DNA of 64,000 nucleotides from Limnoperna fortunei (lineage: Eukaryota; Mollusca; Bivalvia; Mytilida; Modiolidae), in assembly GCA_944474755.1 (NCBI GenBank), contig OX104125.1:49401346-49465345 (forward strand). The letters are read 5' to 3'. Under the pieces are notes generated by a model that saw only the letters and a program-made list of their open reading frames with translations, was not told the origin of the DNA and did not search any database. Positions 46,050 through 57,540 of this stretch are shown piece by piece (the stretch's first letter is position 1; each line of letters begins with the position of its first letter). Position numbers and translations under genes: made by a program.

Positions 46050-46760
46050 ACAAATGCGGTCAAGAAAAGACATTACGATAAATAAATGTTTAAACATTAT
46101 CAAACATATTTACAGACTGATTAATGCCATGTTTCGTACCCGATTTTTATGCATTAAGCAATGCATTTACATTTACTTGTATTAAGACGATAAATTTCTG
46201 GTTTTTAACCCAGCTTTACAGAAGTGCATAATTATTGTATTGCATACAAACTTAACGTATGACAGAAACACCTACCTCCAATTATTTTTGTTCCATATGA
46301 GCAGTATCTGTGTAAATAAACGAAAATACCAAGAAAACCGACCAAACAACCGACCTAACGTATTATAATGTCTTGAGTTTGTAAACACATGCTCATTTTA
46401 CCTCAAATGTGGTAAAAACAAGTTTAAAAAACCAATATTGCATCTTGTACCATGTAAATTCGCAGCACTCAAAGCATCGTCTTCGCCTGAAATCTTTCCT
46501 GTTCAATGAGGCATTTACTAATAAAACGAAATAAAGAGTTGCTAGGTGAGAGTTTATAAAAATATGGATGAAACGTTTTAATTCTAAATAACGCTAAATG
46601 TTTCTTATTTTTATTTCATCTATGTTGTTACTCTTTTAATTGTTTACATGGCGTAACGATATTATAAATAAATAGTTATGGAACGGATCAGATGGTACGA
46701 TAAATGCTTACAATTGCTTACAAATGCTTATGTAAAAATACAATGTAGAAACTATGATAG
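46050..46760. repeat. Partial blocks X7 and X8 joined
   Basis: 46050-46360 matches A 8005-8490 and 46370-46760 matches A 11700-12080, so X7 and X8 sit directly together without the 2.5-kb family 1 element. The exact insertion base is not preserved here. A scrap of retroelement 3' end (AAGAAAACCGACCAAACAAC) lies at 46321-46360. Confidence 0.68.
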
Positions 46761-46884
46761 AACTTAAATGAAAACACAGATATCACTTTGGCCTGTGCTC
46801 ACTATACTTATAACTTGTTTTCAGGGGAAAATAAAATCAAGGAAAGGAAAGCCTAACTATTACTAAACAAACCTGTTCGACTGT

Positions 46885-47010
46885 TTTATTTGAGATGGAT
46901 TTCCCATTATAATCAACTAAGTAAGAATTTCTAACAAAAGGATAACATCAACCCTGATACAACAAACCACTGTTTGATTATCTTAGAAGTCATAGCAAAG
47001 AGCGGTCATA
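46885..47010 (-). pseudogene. Reverse-transcriptase-like fragment
   Basis: The minus strand gives 'RSLLAMTSKIIKQWFVVSGLMLSF' from about 47008 to 46935, matching the LLTAKLLKQGFVVPRLMLSL region of the 26737 copy, then a trace of DYNGKS. Nothing else of the element remains. Confidence 0.55.
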
Positions 47011-47239
47011 TTGCACCACTGGCTAAAATGTGTGTCCAAATTTCAGTTAGTCGTGTTTCCTCCGACTCTAGCTGACTGCAAACAACTGTATATATGTCTA
47101 TAAAAGAGTAACGGCGTTGAGTCAGAGACTAACTTTTGCGATGACAATTGTTTAGTTGATATCGTGGACTTTTTTTGTTTCTCATAGACAGTTTGACCCT
47201 TGAATCAGCCTGAGACACATTTATTGAATGAAAACACGG

Positions 47240-47470
47240 AAGGGTTTTTTGTTTTATCAGTCGTATTAGACGATCTTTGACTGTGTCCAAGGAAAAATGA
47301 CTACATAATGTGTAATTGATGCATTTCATTCATACATTTTACAGTAGTGTGCGGTCAATGACTGTTGACATTAGTTTAAGTTTCAGGTAATATATGGGAG
47401 TTGCAAGAAATTTTGAAAGTTTGAAAGATTTATGTATTGATCAGTGGGTCGATGTTCCTACATGCGTCAG
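47240..47470. repeat. Partial block X1
   Basis: Matches C 58565-58790 and B about 19290-19440 (GGTCAATGACTGTTGACATTA; TTTGAAAGATTTATGTATTGA). Confidence 0.6.
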
Positions 47471-47569
47471 TTAAGATTTAGAGCGACTCGGATGATTGTT
47501 CTGAATTATAACTGATTGCTGACGAATGAGTGATCGCTTTCTGTTCGCTAAAGCAATCCCAGATATTGT

Positions 47570-47845
47570 AACGTACGTGACATTTGAAAGCAGAGATTAT
47601 GACCGTTTTTGTCAATTTGACCAAAGCAAAGATTTGGTTCGCATTTGTCCACTTGACAAAAACACAGAATTTGACAATATTTAAAGCAGAGATATGGACA
47701 AAATTTTACCATTCAAACCGGCCAAATTAACTGGTTTTCTGTCAAAAAGCAGAGATCTATTATCTCAAAAGCAGAGATTTTGACCAGAGATTTGGACTGG
47801 CTTAAGTTAACTTTATGTTATGTTATGACTGCACCTAACAGTGCT
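47570..47845. mobile_element. Solo right end of a family 1 element
   Basis: Carries the GACCGTTTTTGTCAATTTGAC and AAAGCAGAGAT array and ends TTATGACTGCACCTAACAG, i.e. the family 1 right TIR with one change. No left end or 52-bp core. The following bases are TG, not TA, so the terminus is either mutated or truncated. Confidence 0.75.
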
Positions 47846-48069
47846 TTCGATCAAGGTGTGTTATTCTTTGTTTTGTTTTAATTTTTATTGGTACGAGTTG
47901 AATTTTGATGTCTGTCATATTTTAACTCAACTTTTAATCGAACATCTCATTATTCAAGGTGTAAGTGGATTATAGCAATATCAGATAAATAACACAAAAC
48001 CACTGGACACACAATAAGAAAAAGAATAGCGTATACTAGAGAACTAACCGGAACGTATAAATGTAATTA

Positions 48070-50360
48070 CAAAAAAGTTTGACGGTAAATGTCGTTAAGC
48101 TAATTCAAATTTAAGTTAAACCTATAGATAATTAGATTTCTAACGAAGTGCAAGCAATTATTTCTAAAAATCATCCTATAAGAATAAAAAGTCAACACAT
48201 TTAAACCATAATTAACCAAAATACGTGAATTGTTTGCGACCTTTATGTATGCTGATCTAGAGAGCGTATTAAGTCAATTTAAGAGACATTAATACACAGA
48301 TACGTCAAATTAAAACAGAAAACTGTTCGTTTTCCATGTCAAACGAAACAAAATCACTCAAACGGCTTTCATTTTTATTTAGATCAGACATTTTTGTCAT
48401 AAATATATTTAATTTATAAGTATTTAAAATTCTTGCCCTCTCGATACTCCCATAAAATATATACATTTAAATTATTTCTTAAGGTTAACAACTGAACTTA
48501 TTGCTGAAGAACATAGATAAAAAATAATAAAAAAATCTTTTGACCAAAAACTTCGTAAAGCGTAATAAAATTGCAATTAAAACGTAATGTCAATTAGGTT
48601 TGATAATCTATCTTTTTAACTACATTGAATACAATAACAAGTAATTGTATAAAATGACAATTTCAATTAAACCAATTTACCGAATAGTCAAAATAATGAC
48701 CGACCTCTTAACTTATGATAAATATCACATCGGCGTTTCATTAAATGTTGAAAAATCATGTCAATCTTTCATGTTTAAGCAATACTCAGTGTGAACTCTG
48801 TAATAAACCACTAGCGCCTTAATTGGCAAATATTCGTTACCGTATAATTCTTCATGTAAATATACATTTAAATCATGTTTAAGTTTAACAACTAAATTCA
48901 ATTCAATTAAAACGTAATGTCAAATTAAGTTTGATAATCTCTCTTTTTAACAACATTTAATACAATAAAAAGTATTTGAATAAAACGGAAATTGATCGAA
49001 ATAGTAAAAGTGCTCTCCTACTTCTTAATTTATAAGAAATATCACATCGGCGTGTTTAAAGTCTAAAGAACTGCGTCAAGTCAGGAATATCACTTAAATC
49101 GACCTATTTGGTATATTTAAGGAATGTTTATAACAATAACAAGAACCCAATATTGATTCAGTTTTTACTACGGAATGAAATAATGTCAATCTTTCATGTC
49201 TAAACAATACTAAATGTGATGTAAAAACTAGATGTGCCTTAATTGTCGACTGTTTAAATATGCATACTAAACACCAGAACGCTAGTTCATACAATAAAGT
49301 AATAGTAAATTAACGGTCATATTATATTGATAAAGCTGATAAAACTTAATGATGAAAAGGAACAAACATCTGTTCTTACGTTCTTACATATTTATTAAAT
49401 AGATTGCAAATTATATAAAATATTCCTCTGTGTTCTATGAAGTTGTTTATTCTATGACCAAACTGTTTGTATATGAACTATTTTTGTTTTGTGAGTTTGA
49501 TAAAATAAAACAAAGTGACGGTAAATGAATTTATATCATATTAATCAGATGTCTCATGGTATTTTAGTAAGTAGATGTGACAAAGAAATTTCTTATCGTA
49601 AATGTTGACATTTTCATTTTAAATATCTATCTATATCATTTAAAGTAAATATCACAATTACGGATATGATGTGTCTTACTCACGTTTTAGTTTAGTTTAA
49701 TTTGTTTACGAAATGGTAAATTCGTAAAGCACAAAGTTGTTTATAATAAAACAATACTTTAGGGTGTGTTTGAACTTGCGACAGATTCAGGAGCTAAAAT
49801 CCTCAATACTAATTGATAATTTGTATGACTAATGTCCATTAGATAGGATGGCATCAATTTAAACTTTTTTACTGTGTATAAGTTAATATATTAAATTGAT
49901 TAATAACATAAAGACCATTAGAAACTTGTGGATGTCAAACTGTTAATTAAAACATGCGATAGGTATCGCATTGTACAGTATTAGAAAATTGAACGGTCAA
50001 GTATAGAAAACCATGACACTACAAAGTCTGCAAATGTCAGTTTTCGTACTGAAAGGTACTGATGTTTATCCTACCGGTGTTAATCTGTTTTAATTTTACT
50101 AATCATTTCTCGACATACGTCTAGACTTGATTGAAAATTCTGAATTAGTCTGAAATAGCCTGGCTTTGTGCTCGACCAAGTGTCGACTAGTCTGCCGATT
50201 GAATTAGTCTCGACAAGTCTGAAAAATTTGCATGATTCTCGACCTGCAATCGACCAAGTCTTGACAAGTCTTATTTTGTCTGAATCAGCCTTGAACCAGT
50301 CTGAAAATTCTAAATGATTCTCGACTTGGATTCGATCCAGTCTCGACTATAATGTTTTGA
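48070..50360. repeat. Left arm of a giant inverted repeat
   Basis: Matches the reverse complement of about 53800-55670 through several anchors: GACGGTAAATGTCGTTAAGC (48078) with 55655-55635, AACCATAATTAACCAAAATAC (48206) with about 55540-55515, ATGTTTATAACAATAACAAG (49124) with about 54714-54695, GAATTTATATCATATTAAT (49527) with about 54529-54510, ATATCACAATTACGGATATG (49650) with about 54465-54440, and the GTCTCGAC array at 50050-50350 with 53800-54100. Within the arm, 48573-48740 and 48905-49060 are a direct duplication (offset about 332). Short frames such as 49094-49294 are not genes. Confidence 0.82.
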
Positions 50361-50590
50361 AAACACATTACTAAAATATTCGTCATTGTTTTTGCGAGTG
50401 TGATAAATAAAACAAAGTCACGGCTACTGAATTTATATCATAATAATCAGCTGTCTCGTGGTATTTCAGTAGGTTGTATGATAAAGGTATTTCTTATGGT
50501 ATATGAACAGTCTAAAAAGTTCGAATGAGTCTCAACCTGCATTCAACTAAGTCTCAACTAGTCTCGTTTAACTTAATTCAGTCAACACCT
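50050..50590. repeat. GTCTCGACTAGTC-type array (inverted)
   Basis: Words such as ATTCTCGACTTGGATTCGAT, AGTCTCGACAAGTCTGAAAA and CTCAACTAGTCTCG, the inverse of those at 40335-40650 and 53800-54110. In the middle, 50395-50510 is an extra copy of the arm segment at 49485-49600 (GAGTGTGATAAATAAAACAA). Confidence 0.72.
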
Positions 50591-51167
50591 TCGCGTATTT
50601 TGTCTTTCTAGTTTTATCCGCTTTATAATATTTCAAAGACAAATAACAGAAGCATGCCTTCGCACGCGATTTCAAATATTACTTAAGGCATTGTGTGTGT
50701 GTTTTTTTAAATATCATTTTTGATTATTTAAAAAATTACACTATGCGATGTTTATATTCCATCACAGATTCAATGGTTATAGAATGGAGGAATCTCTATT
50801 TACATCATACATAACTTAGAGTAGTTTCAGCCTGATGTTTAGGAAAAACGATCCAGAAATGCGGAAATAACATTTGACATTTTTAAACTCTAATATTTGA
50901 GAGTGAAACGAACTTCACATTTCAAAGTATAAACACTGGCCGGAAGTTGAATAGACGGATTGAAGCAATCAGTATTAATTAATCCATCAGATCAGTTAAC
51001 TCGTTCCAAATCCTTCAATTGATGGATGGACGGATTTGAACGATTTGACGGATTGGAAGCGTATTGACTGATCTGACTGATTGATAACTGATTGCTAGCG
51101 GATTTTGGAATGCTGACGGATGGCTGACGGATTGCTAAAAGCGTTGCGTTTCAATCTAAAGTTACTG
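50589..51167. mobile_element. Family 2 element, left-end fragment, inverted
   Basis: The minus strand from 51167 starts CAGTAACTTTAGATTG then AAACGCAACGCTTTTAGC, followed by the foldback array and sequence matching copy 1 up to about 15475 with only one of the two 222-bp units. TA flanks its end (51168-51169). The other end breaks off into the GTCTCGAC array at about 50589, so it is not a complete element. Confidence 0.8.
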
Positions 51168-51640
51168 TATTCTTTTATGATTATTATTACAGTGTACTTA
51201 TTCTGTGGTGTCGAATTAACAATCGATGCAGAGAGAATTTTGAACGAATCGAGGTTAAGCGATAACCTGTAACCGATATCATCTTTACAAAGTAGTTTAA
51301 AGAGGAACGTCATTATGCTGGAAAACTATATTAATGTTTCTTTCGTTCATAACACAATTCTGATTGTGTATTTCTTTCAATGATTTACTTACTTTATAAT
51401 GCGGAAGCCAACATCATAAACATTTGCATTCACGTAAGGTTCGGTTTAAAGCTACCTTTAGATAATTTTTTCCGTATTTTGTAGTGAAATGATGTTTGGA
51501 TAAACCGCAAATACATAATGAATAGTTCTGCTTGTATAAACAGGTATTACTTTTGCCTATGGTCAACACTTGACTTACAATTTATTTGCAAGCAGGGATA
51601 GTGATATGTGTATTGTATGTAATTATTTCTGTCTTATTTC
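51168..51640. other. AT-rich spacer, nothing recognised
   Basis: The minus frame 51095-51313 crosses the family 2 end and is chance. No repeat partner found. Confidence 0.4.
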
Positions 51641-52530
51641 AGAAGACTATATAAGATACTCTCCAGATACGGATTAAGTGTTGCGTTGCATTTTTATTGA
51701 GACACTTCTCAATGTCTGGACAGGTCTGAACAAGTGCAGTATAGTATGAACTTTTGTAGGCGATTGTTCGGCAAATTCACTCGCAGTGTGTGAGCGCATG
51801 AAAAATGACCAACAGCGTCTTGTGAGTAAATGTTTTACTGAGCATTGATACTTTTTTTCCTCATGATAAAGGTCACATGAAATTGTAACCAATTATCGGT
51901 AAACTAAAGTCTGTTTTTACCTTAACTGGATTTTGACAATTTGGATATATTGGCATTTTAACGGCCCGAATTATTCTTTCAAATCGAATGGATTTAAATC
52001 GAAATAGCGTATTTGCCAACACAAATTATATACCCTTCCTACCGAAAATTACATACAACATTACAGAATTTTCTGGTAACACGACATTTTTTGTTTTAGT
52101 GTTCTATTCTTACGCAAAAGAAGACGACGCTTAATATAATGAAAAAAAAACAATACACTGGCTTTAACAAACTGAAAAAAAATTTCATTCGAATGTCAAT
52201 GGTTTTTTTAAATATACATTTTTAGCAACAGTTTCAAACAAAGTAAGATATGATATAGCAGAAAAATATGTCTGCAACAAAATACATAAACACATCTCAC
52301 TGGATTGCTGTTCTAAAAAGCGCCAACATATAGTGTGTCACTATATAACATCAACAGTAAAGGTATGAAATTGACGAGAAAGCAAGGAGAGAAATTCATA
52401 GGACAGTGGCGTGATTCAGATTTAGAAAAAGACATGTGACAACAAATTGAAATTACGTACAACAACTAAAAATACATCGAACGAACTCAAGAAATACTGA
52501 TGCACTCAAGTGTTCCACACTAATTCAGTA
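51640..52530. repeat. Partial block X2, copy D
   Basis: Matches A 1250-1985 and then B 21411-21690 (GATACTCTCCAGATACGGATT; ACCCTTCCTACCGAAAATTAC; GGACAGTGGCGTGATTCAGA). It lies inside the giant inverted repeat. The minus frame 51674-51892 is not conserved. Confidence 0.75.
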
Positions 52531-53090
52531 CATGCCCATAATTTATACATTAATAGTTGCCAGAAAAAAATCAAAATGCTGTTAGATAAACTTACCTATA
52601 CGTCATGAAAAACATAACTGCTATCAATCAGGAGATGAACTGAAGAAATGACATCAAATTATTCATACTAGGTTACGTTGGCATGAGCACAACGATTTGA
52701 CTTGACACTCTGTTTCATTCTTGGGGACAATCAACCAATTTCTACTTTTGTCTAAAAACTGTTACTTAGAGTAGCGTCTAACTCTGGTGTTCTTAAAGAA
52801 AATGCTGAACAAATCTGCGAGTCATTTGGTACATTTTTTTCTGTTTATATGCTACGGGTCTTTACTGTATCAACTGGTCTGAACATTTTAATGGATAGTT
52901 TGCAAAAATAAGTTTACGTCGATATATTCCTTTAATTGTCAAACTAGTTGCAGAGCGAACAAAATGACATATATGTAATCAATAAGGAATTTAATCGTTG
53001 TTTTGATTTCTGGAACATATAACTTGTGTTTGAATTAGAGTAGTCGTTTATGAAATGTGATTTATCTAGGTTTTCAATTCGTCTTCCGTC
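52530..53090. other. AT-rich spacer, nothing recognised
   Basis: Centre of the giant inverted repeat. No frame, no repeat partner. Confidence 0.4.
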
Positions 53091-53775
53091 AAGTACTGAC
53101 CCTAAAGGAGCTATGAAAGCGTTCTACAAGCCTTTAGACAATGTAACTAATATGATCGTTTAACATTCTTGTTCTACAAGAGTTTAGACAATTTAGTTGC
53201 CATGAAAATTAACTAGTTTGAAATACTTAACACAAAGGAACTACTATTACCGTTTTAATTTTTTGTTTTACCAGCATTTGGAGAACGGAACTGAACGTTT
53301 AAAATTCATGTTTTCCAAGGCTTTTGACAATGTAACTTCTTTGGACAATGGAACTGCAATGAATGTTTAATTTTTTCTACAATCCTTTTGACAATGGCAC
53401 TGGTATGACCGTAAACAATTCTTGTTCTATAAGTCTTTAGACAATGTAGCTGCTATGAGCGTTTAAAATTCCTGTTCTACAATCCTTTAGACAACGTAAC
53501 TGCTTTGAACGTTTAAAATTCATGTTTTCCGTGGCTTTAAACAATTTAACTTCTATATATGTTTAAAATTCTTGATCTACAAGCCTTTAGACAACGTAAC
53601 TGTTTCGAACGTTTGAAATTCTTGTTCTAGAAATCTTTAGACAATGTAACAGATATAAACGTTTTCAATTCTTGTTCTATAAGAGTTAAGACAACGTAGT
53701 TGCTGTGAACGTTAACATTCCATGTTCTGAAATACTTAAGACAAAAGACTGCTATTACGTTTTAAAAGTAACTCA
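53090..53775. repeat. 50-bp minisatellite, array 1
   Basis: About 14 diverged units of TTAGACAATGTAACTGCTAT, then GAACGTTTAAAATTCTTGTT and CTACAAGCCT. The same unit is at 56210-57540 in the same orientation. Unit count is by eye. Confidence 0.85.
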
Positions 53776-53799
53776 ATGATGATGATTTTGGTAATGTGT

Positions 53800-55670
53800 T
53801 TTCAAAGCATTAGAGACTAGGTATAGTTCAGGACGAGAATCGTTTAGAATTTGTAGACTTATTCAGACAAAATGAGACTAGTCGAGTCGTAATCGAGTGC
53901 AGGTCGAGACCAATTCGAACTCTAGTCTGGTTGAGACTTTTATGACAATTTCCAGACCAGTCGAGTTTTTATTGAGCATGACAGCCTTATTCAGAATTTT
54001 TAAACGAGTAAAGACGTATATCGAGAAAAGTTAAGTAACATTAAAACAGATTTAGACTGGTTGAGTAAAATCCAGTACAATTCAGTATAATAAGTAACCT
54101 TTTCATACAAGCACAGCTATACTTTTCTATACGTTAGATTTTCTTACACTGTCCCATGAGATGGCTGTCTTCTTTTTCAATTAACACTTTGACAACCACT
54201 GTCTAAGGGTATCTCCCTAAATAATATAAAATATCAACACTACACAGTAAACCAAGGTTTAAATTTAACCAAGTATATCCAATGGACATTTTATTATCAA
54301 ACGGATAAATTAGTCTTGAAAATTTTAGAACCTGGATGTCTCACACTTTTAGGCACGCCTTCAAATATTGATCTAGTTAAAACGTCTTTGAACTCTACAG
54401 TTTGCACACACGTAGATTAAAAATGTAATCAAGACACATCATATCTATAATTGTGATATTTACTTGAAATGATTCAGATAACAATGGAATCTTAAACATT
54501 TAAACAGCTCATTAATATGATATAAATTCATTGGATGTGGCTTTGTTTGATTACATCACACTCACAAAACAACACCAATTCAATGAAGAACATTTTGGTA
54601 ACAAATTTCATATAACACAAAGGAACAAGTTTAGTATGGTTTAACATGCCGGATTGACATTATTTCCCTTTATAAACTGTAAATATATTTGGTTCTTGTT
54701 ATTGTTATAAACATTCTATACAAATACCAAATAGGCCGTTTTAAGTGGTATCGATATCTTCAATCAAAGTTTGTATAATGTACACATAATTGAATGTTAT
54801 AAAAGACCGTACGTTGACACGGTCATGTCTATTTATTCGTCATTTGACAAGACTGCCATCGGCAATAAAGAAAGGTCAAAGCCACCTGAAAAGTAATTTG
54901 GTCAATTGTGTCTTGAACTGTTGATCTTTAATAAGTACAAGATAATCTCTATAACTAGGTATTGTAATGACCCCGTGAAGTAGGTGATACTTCGTGTTTC
55001 AACATTTAAATAAGATTTTTATTATAGATAAAAGGTCGGTGAGTACTTTTACAATTTTGGCAAATTGGTTGATAAATCCAATTATCCTTTTAATACAAAT
55101 ATTTGTTATTGCATTTAATTTTATCTATTTAGTCGACATTTCACAAAATTGCCATCGGCAATAAAGAACGTGTTATTGTATTCAATGTTAAAAGTTATAT
55201 TATCAAACCTTATTTTCATTACATTTCAACTGAATTTAAAGATTTTCGTAAAAGGTTTTCGTATTTTTTTTAAGAATGTTTTATTTAGGAAACAGGTTAA
55301 TTGTCAAATATCAAATAATTTAAATATATTTGTGACAACAATGTATGTGCAAAGTAGAACAAATGATTTTGAGTGATTCCGTTTCACTTTATATGTAGAA
55401 CGAACAACTTTATCTGTTTTAAGTTTGATGTTTCCGCGTGTGAATGTTTCTAAAATTGACTTAATAAGCCGTCAAGAATGTAATCACCAATAAAAAAAAG
55501 TGGCACACAACTTCAAGTATTTTGGTTAATTATGTTTCCAATGTGTTGACGTTTTATTAACATAAGATGATTTGTAGAAATAATTGCATGAACTTTAAAA
55601 ATCTTAATTAACTCCAGGTTTAATTGAATTTGAATTCGCTTGACGATATTTACCGTTAAATGTCTTTTTC
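53800..55670. repeat. Right arm of the giant inverted repeat
   Basis: Inverse of 48070-50360 with many small gaps. The inner edge begins with the GAGACTAGTCGAGTCG array (53800-54110) and the outer edge is near GTTAAATGTCTTTTTC at 55658. A short direct repeat, CATTTGACAAGACTGCCATCGGCAATAAAGAA (54842 on) and CATTTCACAAAATTGCCATCGGCAATAAAGAA (55136 on), lies inside this arm only in part. The plus frame 55149-55376 has no motif. Confidence 0.8.
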
Positions 55671-55679
55671 AAAATACAG

Positions 55680-55950
55680 TTCTAAGGCTGGGTTACTTTG
55701 TTTTATTTAAAAATTGTTAAGGTTGAACAAATAAATATTAAAAAAATGACTGTATTGTGTTTCAATATTTCTTTGTAAAGGTTATGGTCACCCTGTTCCC
55801 TAATCTACCGTAACAGCGTAACAGTGTCACAAATAACACATGATTTCTTTCTGTTTGTCTTTTCCATTTTAACCCTTCTTACTATAATATGACTATTCAC
55901 GTATGTGACTAATTACGAATTTTAAAATGAGTAAAATGAATGACGCTACA
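55680..55950. other. AT-rich spacer, nothing recognised
   Basis: Flank of the giant inverted repeat. No terminal motif could be fixed here or on the left (47890-48070). Confidence 0.4.
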
Positions 55951-55954
55951 CGTG

Positions 55955-56150
55955 GAGCAGGAGTTGCAGAACACACGTGGTTTTCCTGGGGTTTTCTATA
56001 CTAAAATCTTGGTTTTTCGTGTTGTGTGGGTGTTTGATGGGTTATGTCCCTTCTTTTGATTAACAACTCTTTTGTCTTTCCTTGATTTATTGTGTTGTAA
56101 CTTCTGTGTCCTATGTTGTTTTGTTAATTGTTTGTTAGTACTATAAAGCA
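55955..56150 (+). mobile_element. Retroelement 3' end, plus
   Basis: GGAGCAGGAGTTGCAGAACA, a TTCGTGTTGTGTGGGTGTTT stretch and TTTTGTCTTTCCTTGATT resemble the hydrophobic C-terminal tail of the reverse-transcriptase element (EQELxxT followed by Val/Phe-rich sequence), closest to the 35050-35290 type. No reverse-transcriptase part precedes it. Confidence 0.45.
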
Positions 56151-56209
56151 CGTAAATATTTAATAGTGAGCTGTTTGATTAACAGTTTGGAAAAAATAAT
56201 GAGAGAAAT

Positions 56210-57540
56210 CAAAATACAATTCCTTGTTCTACAATATTTTGAAAAATGTAACTGCAATGGACGATTAAAATTCTTCTCTCAAAAGCCTTCAGACAATGCC
56301 AATGGTTTGAACGTTAACAATCCTTGCTCTATAAGACTGCAATGTAGCTGATACGAACGCTTAAAAATTCCGTACGACAAGCCTTTAGTCATTGCAACTG
56401 CTATGAACGTTAAAATACTTGTTCCCCATCCTCACAAGTCAGGGTTTATGTTTTCACATGTGTCCACGAAAACCTGACAAACTTAGCTATGAAATTTCCG
56501 GGCTAGATGTCACTAGTTTGATTGGCTACATCACACCTAAATGTAGCCAATCAAAAGCTCGCTTTCATTCACGACTTGGTTAGGGGATATCCCAATGTTG
56601 ATTGTAAATAAACCAAACGGATGTGTTGCATAGACCATGTGAATCAGTGTACTGTCGTGTTGATCGTTTGTTGTTACCGCGTTATTTATTAGTTGCGTTA
56701 TGTTTTCTTCTCACACAAGAAATGACTTTTGCCAAACACTTGCTTCTTTAAAGCAATTTCACTAGTTGATATTTTGAAGGTTTGACGTCATATGAAAATC
56801 TTTAAGCCCGGGAATTTCCTAGCTAAGTTTGTGAGGGTTTCACGACATATGTGCAAACAGAAACCCTGACTTGTGAGGATGTCGTTCGTCAAGAATTAAG
56901 ACAATGTAACTGCTATAGCCGTTTACAGCTCGTGTTTACTAGCTTTTAGAAACTATAACTGCTATGCACATTTGAAATTCGTGCTCTACAGGCCTTTTGA
57001 TAGCTATGAACGTAACAATTCTTGTTCTACAGACCTTTAGACAATGGAACGTCTACAGATCGTTAGACAATGGAACTTCTATAATGTTTACAATTCTCTT
57101 GCTACAAGCCTTTCGACAATGCAACTGGTTAAGACGTTTAAAATTCTTGTTCTACATGCCTGTAGACTATGAGACTATTATAATCATTTACAATTCTTGA
57201 TCCAATAGCTTTTATACAATGTAAATGCTGTAAACATTTAAAATTCGTGTTCTACAATAATTTAGACAATGTAACTGATTTGAATGTTTAAAATTGTTAC
57301 AAGGTTTAAGACTATTTAACTGAAATTTATGTTCAAAGTTATTTTTCTAAAAGCCTTTAGACAATGCAAGTGCAATGGACGTTTAAAATACTTCTTCTAC
57401 AAGCCTTTAGACAATTTAACTGCTATAACCGTTTACAATTCTAGCTCTTCTAGTGTTAAGACAATGTAACTGCAATAAACACTTAAAATTCGTGTTCTAC
57501 AAGCTTTCCGACATTGCTATGAACGTTTATAATTAAAGAG
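56210..57540. repeat. 50-bp minisatellite, array 2, split by a MITE
   Basis: Units like those of 53090-53775 at 56210-56426 and 56882-57540. The 455 bases between are a MITE. Small plus frames (56166-56351, 56997-57200) are repeat translations. Confidence 0.83.
56427..56881. mobile_element. 455-bp MITE with about 75-bp terminal inverted repeats
   Basis: The left end CATCCTCACAAGTCAGGGTT and the right end on the minus strand, the same 20 bases, are identical, and the similarity continues through AAACTTAGCTA(T/G)GAAATT to about 75 bases. Ends CA...TG. The flanks TTGTTCCC and TCGTTCGT could be a decayed 8-bp target duplication, which with CA...TG ends would fit hAT; this is inference. A perfect inner hairpin TTTGATTGGCTACAT (56517-56531) / ATGTAGCCAATCAAA (56541-56555) has a 9-base loop. 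No coding sequence. Confidence 0.85.

Noticed and set aside
55149..55376. A 75-codon frame in the giant foldback
   Set aside because: It has low complexity (Ile/Leu/Phe/Asn-rich) and no counterpart frame in the opposite arm, so it is a chance frame in AT-rich DNA.
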